From assembly GCA_964610765.1 (NCBI GenBank), contig CAZSWS010000048.1, forward strand, positions 1 to 22,514: a stretch of 22,514 bases of DNA. Direction: 5' to 3'. The position numbers were made by a program, and so were the translations under genes. The notes beneath the pieces are model-generated. The model was not told the origin of the DNA. It worked only from the letters and a program-made list of their open reading frames with translations, and ran no database searches. Positions 14,293 to 22,474 of the stretch are shown piece after piece. Each line of letters begins with the position of its first letter. The first letter of the stretch is position 1. This DNA is from CAZSWS01 sp964610765. GTDB taxonomy: Bacteria > Bacteroidota > Bacteroidia > Bacteroidales > Tannerellaceae.

Positions 14293-16416
14293 TTATTTTT
14301 CGTTCTTCAATTCTAATTCAGCAAATTGCATGGTACTTCCACTCGTTTTATCCCATTTGTCAAAAGTCATCTTTAAATACTGATAATTGACAGACAAACC
14401 TAAACTCACGTTGTTTACTTTATCCTCCGGTAGGTCTGCAGTTATAATATGGGTGAAGTTTACTCCATCATTACTTCCGTAGAATGAAACGGTTTGGGTG
14501 TTTAGGTACTTCTGCAGATTTCTGTTAGTTAATGTAATCATATTAAAATCAAGAGGTTTCTTGAAATTGATAATTGCATAAACAATGTCTGATGAAGGCA
14601 CCGATATTCCTCCGTATGATTTACCGGGTTTTACCATCGATAAACAGGTTGTTAAATCTCCGTCTACTAAGCTTTCCGGAGCATTTGAAATAGGTTCATC
14701 TACCGGTAGGTTGTGAGATGTTTTGACCTCCCAATCACCGGGGTTAATAATGTTTTCATTGGTGAACGTATAGGAAGAACCCTGTTTTTCCAGCTTGTAT
14801 ATATGCGATTTTGATGCATGCTTAGCTGTTCCGTTTTCCATCAGTACGCTAACTCCTACTCTATAGTCAAACTCGTTCACTCTCATTTCTTCAATAGGCA
14901 CAGTCAATTCAAAGTTGTTCCCTTGTGGTTTAGTGACAAAAGCAACGCTGCTATATCCGTGCGAGCCTCCTAAGAAGGTTTCGGTAGCCTTATAGAAACG
15001 TACAATGACATCAGTAGCTTTACTTGATGTCGTAAAGTTACCTTTCAGGGTAAACTGATTTCCATTAATTTGTATATCGGTTATTTTTACGGAAGCCGAT
15101 GTTTCGTTATAAAACGTTTTTTGTGTGAACGAAGATATCTGACAGTTGTTTAAGGTTGCCGCACTTGCTTGATGCATAAAGGTGGGTGATTCACCATAAG
15201 TTCGATTTCCGGACCCCATCAATGTGATACCGAAGTTCGTGTTGTTTTTTTGTGAATAAGCAGGACCAACGTGCGGTTGATTTAAACCATGACCTAATTC
15301 ATGTAGCATACCACCTATCCAGACAGTTGCTTTATGGCTGTCAGATGTATTTCCTGCTAATGCTTGACCCGTGGTGGGGTCAATAGCCATAGTCTCGTAA
15401 GCCATGCCGGGATAGTCCAATGCATAACACCATTTCCCCAGACCATAAAAAGGTGTTTCATCCGTATCCGCATTGATTGCTGATATAACGAGTGTATGCT
15501 CACTATAGCTTTTTAATCCGGCATTGGTGTAATGTTGTTTAATTTCATCCGCCATTTTGTTTGCTCCACCGCTGTATGGATAACCCGATTTGGGTTCTTT
15601 TCCTTTGACTGTAATGATTTCTACCATTCCCTTATGATCTAAAGGCAATCCGAAGCTTTTTTCTTCATAGCCCCAGTGCTTCATCCACTTACAAACAAAC
15701 AATTGATGTTTTAACAGGATGGTGCTGATGCGTCTTTTGTATCCGGCATTTTCTTGTATATCAGAAGGGATAAAATAGACCACATTCAACTTATACGGAT
15801 AATTGTCATTCTTAGGGTCGCCCGTGATATTGTATTCTGCATCCAGATCTAGTTTGGATGTGATTACAATTGTGTTCGACTTGATGTTTTGCGAGGCAAC
15901 TTCGCCATAGAAAGTGCTATAGCTTTTATATCCATAATCGTTAAAGTCAGCTAATGCTTCTTCAGAAACAGCCTCTTTGATTTTGGTTTTTACATGTAGG
16001 TAAAATGTTGAAGAGTTAAGGTGTTTAAATGAGTTGTTTACTTTATGAAACGAAACTGTTATTTTGTTGTTGTTGAGGGTGATATCTGTTGATGTAAGGA
16101 TGTTTCCTTTCGAGTCGGTAACAGAAACATTGTTTTTGCTTATATCAAACAAGTTGCTGAAAGATTGTTCTAAAGTAGGCTTACTCCAGTTGATAGTTTT
16201 TTCATTAAAGCTTACTCCGGAGGAAAAAAACAATTCTTCATTTAAATCGGTGAGTTCAAATGCGTCTTTTTCATTGATGGTCTGTTTGAGGCTTACATCG
16301 TTTAAGGTTGCGTATGAAAGTACTTCCTCTTCTTCTTCCTTGTCGTTGCTACATGCTGAAAGACCTAGGATGATGCCTAGGATAATAAGCAAAGCAAATT
16401 TGTTTTTTAGATTCAT
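14293..16416 (-). CDS. Secreted metzincin-like zinc metallopeptidase lipoprotein with discoidin-like domain
   Basis: The start at 16416 gives a 707-residue lipoprotein precursor (MNLKNKFALL, lipobox GLSAC, Cys22). A start 20 codons upstream would bury the signal peptide and is rejected. After an acidic tether (KEEEEE), a beta-rich region spans about 35-195. The catalytic region contains HELGHGLNQPH (372-382), giving zinc ligands His372, His376 and His382 and catalytic Glu373, with a plausible Met-turn LMGSG (Met400). This is the metzincin HExxHxxGxxH pattern with Asn379 in place of the usual Gly. Residues about 557-704 resemble an F5/8 type C (discoidin) carbohydrate-binding domain, with YAIINFKKPLDFNMITL and SFYGSNDGVNF. 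A surface-exposed glycoprotein-degrading role is plausible. The exact peptidase family is not assigned. Confidence 0.82.
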   Translation of the reverse strand: MNLKNKFALLIILGIILGLSACSNDKEEEEEVLSYATLNDVSLKQTINEKDAFELTDLNEELFFSSGVSFNEKTINWSKPTLEQSFSNLFDISKNNVSVTDSKGNILTSTDITLNNNKITVSFHKVNNSFKHLNSSTFYLHVKTKIKEAVSEEALADFNDYGYKSYSTFYGEVASQNIKSNTIVITSKLDLDAEYNITGDPKNDNYPYKLNVVYFIPSDIQENAGYKRRISTILLKHQLFVCKWMKHWGYEEKSFGLPLDHKGMVEIITVKGKEPKSGYPYSGGANKMADEIKQHYTNAGLKSYSEHTLVISAINADTDETPFYGLGKWCYALDYPGMAYETMAIDPTTGQALAGNTSDSHKATVWIGGMLHELGHGLNQPHVGPAYSQKNNTNFGITLMGSGNRTYGESPTFMHQASAATLNNCQISSFTQKTFYNETSASVKITDIQINGNQFTLKGNFTTSSKATDVIVRFYKATETFLGGSHGYSSVAFVTKPQGNNFELTVPIEEMRVNEFDYRVGVSVLMENGTAKHASKSHIYKLEKQGSSYTFTNENIINPGDWEVKTSHNLPVDEPISNAPESLVDGDLTTCLSMVKPGKSYGGISVPSSDIVYAIINFKKPLDFNMITLTNRNLQKYLNTQTVSFYGSNDGVNFTHIITADLPEDKVNNVSLGLSVNYQYLKMTFDKWDKTSGSTMQFAELELKNEK

Positions 16417-16418
16417 TG

Positions 16419-16488
16419 TTAGATGTTTTTTTGTTGAAAATGTTAATTTTTCGGCAAATGTATTGAAATGTTTCAAGAAAACATCTAA
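16419..16488. promoter_or_regulatory. 11-bp inverted repeat enclosing the metallopeptidase promoter
   Basis: TTAGATGTTTT (16419-16429) is the exact reverse complement of AAAACATCTAA (16478-16488). The proximal arm ends two bases before the start codon, in the ribosome-binding region; the distal arm is upstream of the -7 box. A further palindrome TTGAAATGTTTCAA (16463-16476) abuts the -7 box. The layout resembles that of the DUF4286-ruvC promoter. Elsewhere in 16417-16656 I see only the NlpE-like gene's terminator. Confidence 0.55.
16455..16462 (-). promoter_or_regulatory. Probable -7 box for the metallopeptidase gene
   Basis: The minus strand reads TACATTTG, a match to TAnnTTTG, 38 bases upstream of the ATG at 16416 and between the arms of the 11-bp inverted repeat. 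No convincing -33 box is visible. Confidence 0.55.
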
Positions 16489-16599
16489 TAATGCGGTGCG
16501 TTTTGCGCGGGTTGACTAATGGGCTATCTGTTTTATTATTAGTTTTTTAAGGTGTAAGGAGTTAAAGGGTAAGCTTGGCTTTTGTGGTGGAAAAACACA

Positions 16600-16646
16600 C
16601 ACCTCACTGTATCTGACAGATAATCCATGTTTTGCACAGTGAGGTG
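16600..16646 (-). terminator. Terminator of the NlpE-like gene
   Basis: CACCTCACTGT (16600-16610) pairs perfectly with ACAGTGAGGTG (16636-16646). On the minus strand the stem is followed by TGTGTTTTTCC. The 25-base loop contains a smaller hairpin, ATCTG-A-CAGAT (16611-16621). The stem begins 10 bases after the stop codon. Confidence 0.7.
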
Positions 16647-16656
16647 AATGGGTATG

Positions 16657-17121
16657 TTAGTTCGTTTCAATTTGTTTTAGCACATAATGTTCTGCTAATA
16701 CTGTATCAATTTTGTTGCCCTCTTTGTCTAGGATTGTAAGACTTCCTTCACCAACGAAAAAATGCGAGGGGGCTTCTTCAACGCCATTTAGGGTAATCTT
16801 AAAACCGGTATCATCCCATGAAAATTCGCCTGTGTACTCACTGGGTAATATCTCTTCTCCGTTTTTTAAATACACATTTTTAAGTATAAAGGTGTCGTCT
16901 TTGTTAAGCGTTACGGTCACTTTGATTCCCTCGCAATCAGCGCAAGGAGTTATTCCTTCGTAAGTGCCATAATAGTCTAACGAGTTTCTTGCGTTGTGAG
17001 TGTCGGCAATTGTTTCTGTTTGTTCAGATTTGCTTTCCGCCTCACTGTTTTCTGACTTTTTAGCTGAGTTGCAGCCTGCTAAAATCAATAAAGACAAGCT
17101 GATAAGTAATAACTGTTTCAT
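16657..17121 (-). CDS. NlpE-like N-terminal domain lipoprotein
   Basis: The preferred start (MKQLLLISL, 17121) gives about 154 residues; an ATG three codons upstream (17130) is equally possible. A lipobox LILAGC marks the lipidated Cys. A polar, Ser/Glu/Lys-rich linker leads to the NlpE_N-type domain YYGTYEGITPCADCEGI with its CxxC pair, followed by alternating strands (KVTVTLNKDDTFIL, EFSWDDTGFKITLNG) of the small beta-barrel. In E. coli NlpE signals surface contact or copper and lipoprotein stress to the Cpx system, but that protein has a second domain that is absent here. Cpx homologs are not in the window. An envelope-stress or metal-related role is therefore only a family-based suggestion. 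Confidence 0.82.
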   Translation of the reverse strand: MKQLLLISLSLLILAGCNSAKKSENSEAESKSEQTETIADTHNARNSLDYYGTYEGITPCADCEGIKVTVTLNKDDTFILKNVYLKNGEEILPSEYTGEFSWDDTGFKITLNGVEEAPSHFFVGEGSLTILDKEGNKIDTVLAEHYVLKQIETN

Positions 17122-17150
17122 GAGATGCATTTTTATATGTTTATAATCTA

Positions 17151-17171
17151 TCTATATATAGAACAAAAATA
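17151..17171 (-). promoter_or_regulatory. Probable promoter and palindrome of the NlpE-like gene
   Basis: On the minus strand TATTTTTG (17171-17164) fits TAnnTTTG. Immediately downstream, at the predicted transcription start, lies the 12-bp palindrome TCTATATATAGA (17151-17162), which could be an operator or just A/T-rich melting sequence. Confidence 0.5.
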
Positions 17172-17312
17172 AGCGAGGAAGTTGTGTGAAAAAAAACTAA
17201 AAGATGTCCGCTTTGTTTATAGGCTGACTGTTTTGCTTTCTTAGAGCTTTCTCATATCGATATAATTACAAGTAAAACTTTGTATATTAGTGCGTTTTTT
17301 ATTGATATAATT

Positions 17313-18095
17313 ATGCATCATACACCTCAAGAAATAGGCTTGTTATATACACAGGCTGCAACACATAAAGCCAAGATGCCTTTGGTTAAGTTTATTTTAT
17401 TAGCTGTTTTAGGTGGAACTTTCATTGCTTTAGGCGGTTTGCTGTCTGTGATGGTTGCCGGTGGGTCGCCGGGTATTTTAGCAACTAATCCCGGAATTGT
17501 AAAGTTCTTGTCGGGTGCTTTATTCCCCGTAGGGCTGATGCTGGTTTCTATTGCCGGGGCTGATTTGTTCACGAGTGATTGTGCCGGGCAAACACTTTCT
17601 TTTCTTCAGAAAGAAAGCAAACTGTCCGACCTGCTACGCATTTGGGGATTGTCTTATGCATTTAACTTTGTAGGAGCGCAGTTTATAGCCTATTGTATGT
17701 CGTCACAATTAGGGTTTTTTGATGTGGAGCCTTGGCAAAGCTATCTGCATTCAATGGCTGAAGCGAAAGTGAATATGGATTTTTATACGGTATTTATGAA
17801 AGGTATCGGCGCTAATTGGTTGGTATGCTTGGGGGTTTGGATGGGCTTTGCCGGAAAAGATGTGTTTAGCCGGTGTGTAGGAATTTGGATACCGGTGATG
17901 ATTTTTGTTACCCTAGGTTATGAACACTCCATTGCAAATATGTTTTTCATTCCGGCTGCTATCTATTCAGGTGCAGAAATTACTTGGATGCAGTTTATTT
18001 CAGATAACCTGATTGCTGCTACATTGGGAAATATCGTTGGTGGAGCAGTCTTTGTTGGTTGTGTATATTGGTATATCTATTTGAGAAAAAAGTAA
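17313..18095 (+). CDS. Formate/nitrite transporter (FocA/NirC) family channel
   Basis: From the ATG at 17313 (MHHTPQEIG) the protein has 260 residues, normal for the FNT family; an upstream TTG at 17280 is unlikely. FNT proteins are pentameric aquaporin-like inner-membrane channels for small weak-acid anions such as formate, nitrite or hydrosulfide. Visible hallmarks are six hydrophobic segments, the loop motif GADLFTSDC (82-90) with the constriction Thr87, and the motif GYEHSIANMFFIP (202-214) with the central His205 of the pore. tnaA follows after 28 bases, so the pair probably forms one operon. That context raises the possibility of transport linked to tryptophan catabolism. The substrate cannot be read from sequence. 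Confidence 0.9.
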   Translation: MHHTPQEIGLLYTQAATHKAKMPLVKFILLAVLGGTFIALGGLLSVMVAGGSPGILATNPGIVKFLSGALFPVGLMLVSIAGADLFTSDCAGQTLSFLQKESKLSDLLRIWGLSYAFNFVGAQFIAYCMSSQLGFFDVEPWQSYLHSMAEAKVNMDFYTVFMKGIGANWLVCLGVWMGFAGKDVFSRCVGIWIPVMIFVTLGYEHSIANMFFIPAAIYSGAEITWMQFISDNLIAATLGNIVGGAVFVGCVYWYIYLRKK

Positions 18096-18123
18096 ACTTA
18101 GTTAATCGTTAAATATAGAAAAC

Positions 18124-19503
18124 ATGAAACTCCCTTTTGCAGAATCGTACAAAATTAAAATGGTAGAACCCATTCGGCGTAGCACGCGCGAAGAGCGCGA
18201 AAGATGGGTAGAAGAAGCTAAATACAACCTATTTGCTCTTCGGAGTGATCAGGTCTTTATTGACTTAATCACAGATTCGGGTGCTGGTGCTATGAGTGAT
18301 AAGCAATGGGCTTCAATGATGGAAGGCGACGAGAGTTATGCAGGCTCAGCTTCTTACTATAATCTTAAAGAAGCCATCAAGCATATTTTTGGATTTAATT
18401 ACTTCATGCCTACCCATCAAGGACGTGCAGCAGAAAATGTATTGTTTTCTGTCTTGGTTAAAGAAGGAAATGTTATTCCCGGCAATTCTCATTTTGATAC
18501 GACCAAGGGGCATATTGAGTTTCGTAAGGCTATCGCTGTTGATTGTACGGTTGAAGAAGCTTCCGAGACACAGCTGGAATATCCTTTTAAAGGAAATATT
18601 GATTTAGATAAGCTTGAAACTGTCCTGCGTTCATATTCACGTGAGCAAATTCCCTTTATCTGTGTGACGGTAACATGCAATACTCCTGGAGGTCAGCCTG
18701 TTTCTATGGAGAATATTCGAGGAGTTGCGGCTTTGGGTAAGAAATATGATGTGCCATTGATGTTTGACTCTGCACGTTTTGCTGAAAATGCCTATTTCAT
18801 CAAGAAGCGTGAGAAAGGATATGAAGACAAGACCATCAAAGAAATCGTGAAAGAAATGTATCAATATGCTGATATGATGACGATGAGTTCCAAGAAAGAT
18901 GCCATTGTGAATATTGGTGGATTCACGGCGTTTCGTAGCGAAGAATTGCTTCGACAGGTCTCCGTATTCAGTATCATGTATGAAGGTTATGTGACGTATG
19001 GAGGTATGAGTGGGCGTGATATGAATGCCTTGGCAGTAGGATTGGATGAGGGCACCGAGTTTGACTATTTGGAAACTCGCATCAAACAAGTGGAATATTT
19101 AGGGGCTAAACTGGATGAATATGGGGTGGCTTATCAGCGACCGGCCGGAGGTCATGGTATCTTTGTTGATGCATTGCATGTGTTGCCTAATGTGCCTCGT
19201 GAAGAATTTCCGGCACAAACACTCGGTGTAGAGCTTTACCTGGAATCAGGAGTGCGTGGTGTCGAAATAGGTGCATTGTTGGCCGATAGAGACCCTGTGA
19301 CCCGTAAAAATCGTTATCCTAAGCTTGAAATGTTGCGGCTGGCTATTCCTCGGCGGGTGTACACGAACAATCACATGGATGTGGTGGCGGCCTCGTTAAG
19401 AAATATCTATGAGCGCCGGAATACCATTACGCGTGGTTATCAAATTCAGTGGGAGGCTCCCATTATGCGTCATTTTACCATCGAACTGGGGAAAGCAAAA
19501 TAA
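18124..19503 (+). CDS. tnaA: Tryptophanase (tryptophan indole-lyase)
   Basis: TnaA is a cytosolic PLP enzyme that cleaves L-tryptophan to indole, pyruvate and ammonia. The 459-residue product has the fold-type I lyase signature: LITDSGAGAMSDKQW (48-62), PTHQGRAAEN (96-105), FDSARFAENAYF (214-225) and MSSKKDA with Lys258 as the Schiff-base lysine. Two positions separate it from the close relative tyrosine phenol-lyase: Asp125 in HFDTTKGH (Thr in the tyrosine enzyme) and Ile382 in VEIGALL (Arg in the tyrosine enzyme). Both favour tryptophan. I found no TnaC-like leader ORF upstream of the operon, so transcription attenuation of the E. coli type is not evident. The partner gene is an FNT channel rather than a tryptophan permease. 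Confidence 0.95.
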   Translation: MKLPFAESYKIKMVEPIRRSTREERERWVEEAKYNLFALRSDQVFIDLITDSGAGAMSDKQWASMMEGDESYAGSASYYNLKEAIKHIFGFNYFMPTHQGRAAENVLFSVLVKEGNVIPGNSHFDTTKGHIEFRKAIAVDCTVEEASETQLEYPFKGNIDLDKLETVLRSYSREQIPFICVTVTCNTPGGQPVSMENIRGVAALGKKYDVPLMFDSARFAENAYFIKKREKGYEDKTIKEIVKEMYQYADMMTMSSKKDAIVNIGGFTAFRSEELLRQVSVFSIMYEGYVTYGGMSGRDMNALAVGLDEGTEFDYLETRIKQVEYLGAKLDEYGVAYQRPAGGHGIFVDALHVLPNVPREEFPAQTLGVELYLESGVRGVEIGALLADRDPVTRKNRYPKLEMLRLAIPRRVYTNNHMDVVAASLRNIYERRNTITRGYQIQWEAPIMRHFTIELGKAK

Positions 19504-19508
19504 ATATT

Positions 19509-19569
19509 AAGCCCCTCTTTGGTTGGTCTTAATCATGCCCTTCTTGTGTGCTCACAAGAGGGGCTTTTT
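19509..19569 (+). terminator. Terminator of the FNT-tnaA operon
   Basis: AAGCCCCTCTT (19509-19519) pairs perfectly with AAGAGGGGCTT (19556-19566), followed by a T-run to 19569. The 36-base loop includes a second hairpin, CTTGTG-TGCT-CACAAG, whose right arm shares two bases with the main stem, so the two stems compete slightly. Confidence 0.8.
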
Positions 19570-19628
19570 GTTATGCTCTTATAGACAGGATTAATAGGCT
19601 CATGGAAGCAGATAAGAGGTATTATTCG

Positions 19629-19636
19629 TATCTTTG
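19629..19636 (+). promoter_or_regulatory. Bacteroides-type -7 box for uvrA
   Basis: TATCTTTG ends 23 bases before the uvrA ATG, giving a predicted leader under 20 bases. The leader contains AGGTG close to the ATG, the only mildly Shine-Dalgarno-like sequence noted among these genes. I see no LexA-type palindrome. Confidence 0.7.
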
Positions 19637-19659
19637 TACTCTTTTTTTAATAGGTGATA

Positions 19660-22470
19660 ATGAAGCAATCAGTCAATAAGTATATACAAATAAAGGGTGC
19701 AAGGGTAAACAACCTCAAAAATATCGATGTAAATATTCCACGTAACAAGCTGGTCGTGATAACGGGACTGTCTGGAAGCGGAAAGTCGTCATTGGCTTTT
19801 GATACGTTGTATGCCGAGGGACAACGCCGATATGTAGAGAGTCTTTCTGCATATGCACGGCAGTTTTTAGGGCGTATGAGTAAACCCGAAACCGATTATA
19901 TAAAAGGGATACCTCCGGCTATTGCCATTGAGCAAAAAGTAAGTGTGCGTAATCCCCGTTCTACGGTGGGGTCATCTACCGAAATATACGATTATCTCCG
20001 TTTGCTGTTTGCTAGAATAGGAAAAACTATTTCACCTGTTTCGGGTGAAGAAGTAAAGAAACATCAAGTAAGTGACGTGGTTAGGGCTATAAAGGCTTAT
20101 CCTGACGGAACGAAATTCGCGGTCTATGCTCCGGTTATCCTGCCCGCAGGGCGCACCATGAAAGAACATATAGCTATTTTACAAAAAGAGGGCTATAGCC
20201 GTTTAGAGATTGATGGAAAGGTGTGCCGGATACAAGAAGCCTTAGCGGATGAAGCCTTGTTGGATGCTGACTCTGTAGAGTTGTTGATAGATCGTTTAGC
20301 CGTATCGAACGAAAAGTTATTTTTATCTCGTTTAGCCGATTCAATTGAAACGGCATTTTTTGAAGGTCGGGACAGCTGTCGAGTGCGTGTATATACCCCG
20401 GATGAAACGGTGGTATTAGACTTCTCGAAGAAGTTTGAAGCAGATGGCTTACGTTTTGAAGAACCGACCGAGATGATGTTTAATTTCAACAATCCGTTAG
20501 GTGCATGTCCTGTCTGTGAGGGATTTGGGAAAACGATTGGTATTGATGAAGAGCGAGTAATACCGAATCCATCTCTTTCGGTGTACGAAGGGGCAGTTGC
20601 TGCTTGGCGAGGGGAAGTCATGAGCGAGTGGCAGCGAGAATTTATCAATAAAAGTGCTGTATATGACTTTCCGATTCATCGGGCATATGCTGATTTGACG
20701 CAGGAAGAAAAGGACCTGCTTTGGCACGGTGCTAAAGGACTATATGGGATTGATGACTTTTTTAAATTTGTTGAAGAAAACCTGTACAAGATTCAGTATC
20801 GTGTGATGCAGTCGCGCTATCGAGGCAAGACCATCTGTCCGGCATGTAAAGGTGGGCGATTAAAACCTGAGGCATTGTATGTCAAAGTAGGTGGGCGTAC
20901 AATTAGCGAACTGGTTCATCTGCCTGTAGTTGAGTTGAAAGCCTTTTTTGATGCACTAGTCCTGGATGAAACAGATGCTGCGATTAGTAAGCGTATTTTA
21001 ATCGAAATAACCAGTCGTGTTCGTTTTTTGGTAGACGTTGGACTAGGCTATTTAACATTAGACCGATTGTCGGCCACCCTATCGGGAGGAGAAAGCCAGC
21101 GAATCAGTTTAGCTACTTCGTTAGGCAGTAGTTTGGTGGGTTCTTTATATATTCTGGACGAGCCTAGCATTGGACTTCATTCGCGTGATACCCATTTGTT
21201 GATTGACGTGCTTAAAGAGTTACGTCGTTTAGGGAATACGGTTGTGGTGGTTGAGCATGATGAGGAAATTATGCGTGCTGCCGACTATATTATTGATATA
21301 GGACCGCTAGCCGGACGTTTAGGAGGCGAAGTGGTATATCAAGGAGATATGGATGGGTTGCAGAAAAACTCAGCAAGTTATACGGTGAAATACCTAACCG
21401 GAGAATACAGCATTGAGCTGCCTGCTTTTCGTCGGAAATGGACAGACTATATCGAGATTAAAGGAGCGCGCAAAAATAATCTTAAAAACATTGATGTTCG
21501 ATTCCCTTTACATATCATGACGGTTGTGACCGGTGTGAGTGGTTCAGGGAAAAGCTCGCTGGTGCGTGATGTGTTTTATGAAAGCGTGAAGCGTTCACTA
21601 GACAATGCTGTGACGACAGCTGTAGATTGCTCTTCTATATCAGGGGATACAGCTCGAATAGAAGCGGTTGAGTTTGTTGATCAAAACTCCATAGGAAAAA
21701 GTTCTCGCTCAAATCCGGTCACTTATATCGGTGCGTATGATGAAATTCGGAAATTGTATGGTAGTCAGCAACTATCTAACCAAATGGGATATACCCCTGC
21801 TTATTTTTCTTTTAATAAAGAAGAAGGACGATGTGATGAATGTAAGGGCGAAGGGCGAATCACGGTTGAGATGCAATTTATGGCTGATATTTCGTTGGAG
21901 TGTGATGTGTGTCATGGCAAGCGTTTCAAGTCTGAGATATTGGAAGTTGAGTATCGGGGAGCAAATATTTATGACGTACTGGAAATGACGGTCAACCAAG
22001 CCATCGAATTCTTTGGTGCTTCAGGTGATACGCAAGAGAAAAAGATTGTTCGCCGATTGCAACCCTTGCAAGATGTGGGACTGGGGTATATTAAGTTGGG
22101 GCAATCGTCATCCACACTCTCCGGAGGAGAAAATCAACGTGTGAAACTAGCTTATTATCTTAGTCAGGAAAAACAACGTCCCACACTTTTTATTTTTGAC
22201 GAACCAACAACCGGTTTGCATTTTCATGATATTAAAACCCTCTTGAAAGCCTTTAATGACTTGATTGAAAAAGGGCATACCGTATTGATTATTGAGCACA
22301 ATATGGAAATCATCAAATCGGCAGACTATTTGATTGACCTAGGTCCTGAAGGAGGTAATAAGGGAGGTAGTCTGGTTGGTGTAGGCACGCCCGAAGAAAT
22401 AGCCGCCTGCCCCGACTCCTATACCGGTCGTTTCCTCCAAGAAAAACTAGGTGTAGCCGGAAAGGTTTAA
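19660..22470 (+). CDS. uvrA: UvrABC excinuclease subunit A
   Basis: UvrA is the dimeric ABC-type ATPase that recognises bulky DNA lesions and loads UvrB in nucleotide excision repair. The ATG at 19660 gives 936 residues. The first nucleotide-binding domain has Walker A GLSGSGKSS (36-44), signature LSGGESQR (474-481) and Walker B YILDEPSIGLH (497-507). The second has GVSGSGKSS (625-633), LSGGENQR (820-827) and FIFDEPTTGLH (844-854). Zinc-binding CxxC pairs are at Cys283/286, Cys393/396, Cys725/728 and Cys748/751, all intact. An in-frame GTG two codons upstream is less likely as the start. Bacteroidota often carry more than one UvrA paralog; this full-length copy with complete motifs looks functional. 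Confidence 0.97.
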   Translation: MKQSVNKYIQIKGARVNNLKNIDVNIPRNKLVVITGLSGSGKSSLAFDTLYAEGQRRYVESLSAYARQFLGRMSKPETDYIKGIPPAIAIEQKVSVRNPRSTVGSSTEIYDYLRLLFARIGKTISPVSGEEVKKHQVSDVVRAIKAYPDGTKFAVYAPVILPAGRTMKEHIAILQKEGYSRLEIDGKVCRIQEALADEALLDADSVELLIDRLAVSNEKLFLSRLADSIETAFFEGRDSCRVRVYTPDETVVLDFSKKFEADGLRFEEPTEMMFNFNNPLGACPVCEGFGKTIGIDEERVIPNPSLSVYEGAVAAWRGEVMSEWQREFINKSAVYDFPIHRAYADLTQEEKDLLWHGAKGLYGIDDFFKFVEENLYKIQYRVMQSRYRGKTICPACKGGRLKPEALYVKVGGRTISELVHLPVVELKAFFDALVLDETDAAISKRILIEITSRVRFLVDVGLGYLTLDRLSATLSGGESQRISLATSLGSSLVGSLYILDEPSIGLHSRDTHLLIDVLKELRRLGNTVVVVEHDEEIMRAADYIIDIGPLAGRLGGEVVYQGDMDGLQKNSASYTVKYLTGEYSIELPAFRRKWTDYIEIKGARKNNLKNIDVRFPLHIMTVVTGVSGSGKSSLVRDVFYESVKRSLDNAVTTAVDCSSISGDTARIEAVEFVDQNSIGKSSRSNPVTYIGAYDEIRKLYGSQQLSNQMGYTPAYFSFNKEEGRCDECKGEGRITVEMQFMADISLECDVCHGKRFKSEILEVEYRGANIYDVLEMTVNQAIEFFGASGDTQEKKIVRRLQPLQDVGLGYIKLGQSSSTLSGGENQRVKLAYYLSQEKQRPTLFIFDEPTTGLHFHDIKTLLKAFNDLIEKGHTVLIIEHNMEIIKSADYLIDLGPEGGNKGGSLVGVGTPEEIAACPDSYTGRFLQEKLGVAGKV

Positions 22471-22474
22471 ACAC

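Noticed and set aside
14293..16416. M60-like (mucin-degrading) peptidase
   Set aside because: The HExGH core and discoidin-like domain are suggestive, but a third His at the metzincin spacing and a Met-turn candidate fit metzincins better than the M60 arrangement with a downstream Glu.
16064..16519. 151-codon open frame on the plus strand
   Set aside because: It lies antisense to the metallopeptidase gene and its promoter. Its translation is low-complexity Ser/Leu/Val-rich with no family resemblance, and the opposite frame has clear domains and a lipoprotein signal.
17131..17312. TnaC-like leader peptide upstream of the FNT-tnaA operon
   Set aside because: No short frame with a conserved Trp codon followed by Rho-site-like sequence was found in the gap.
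18124..19503. Tyrosine phenol-lyase
   Set aside because: Asp125 and Ile382 match tryptophanase at positions where the tyrosine enzyme has Thr and Arg.
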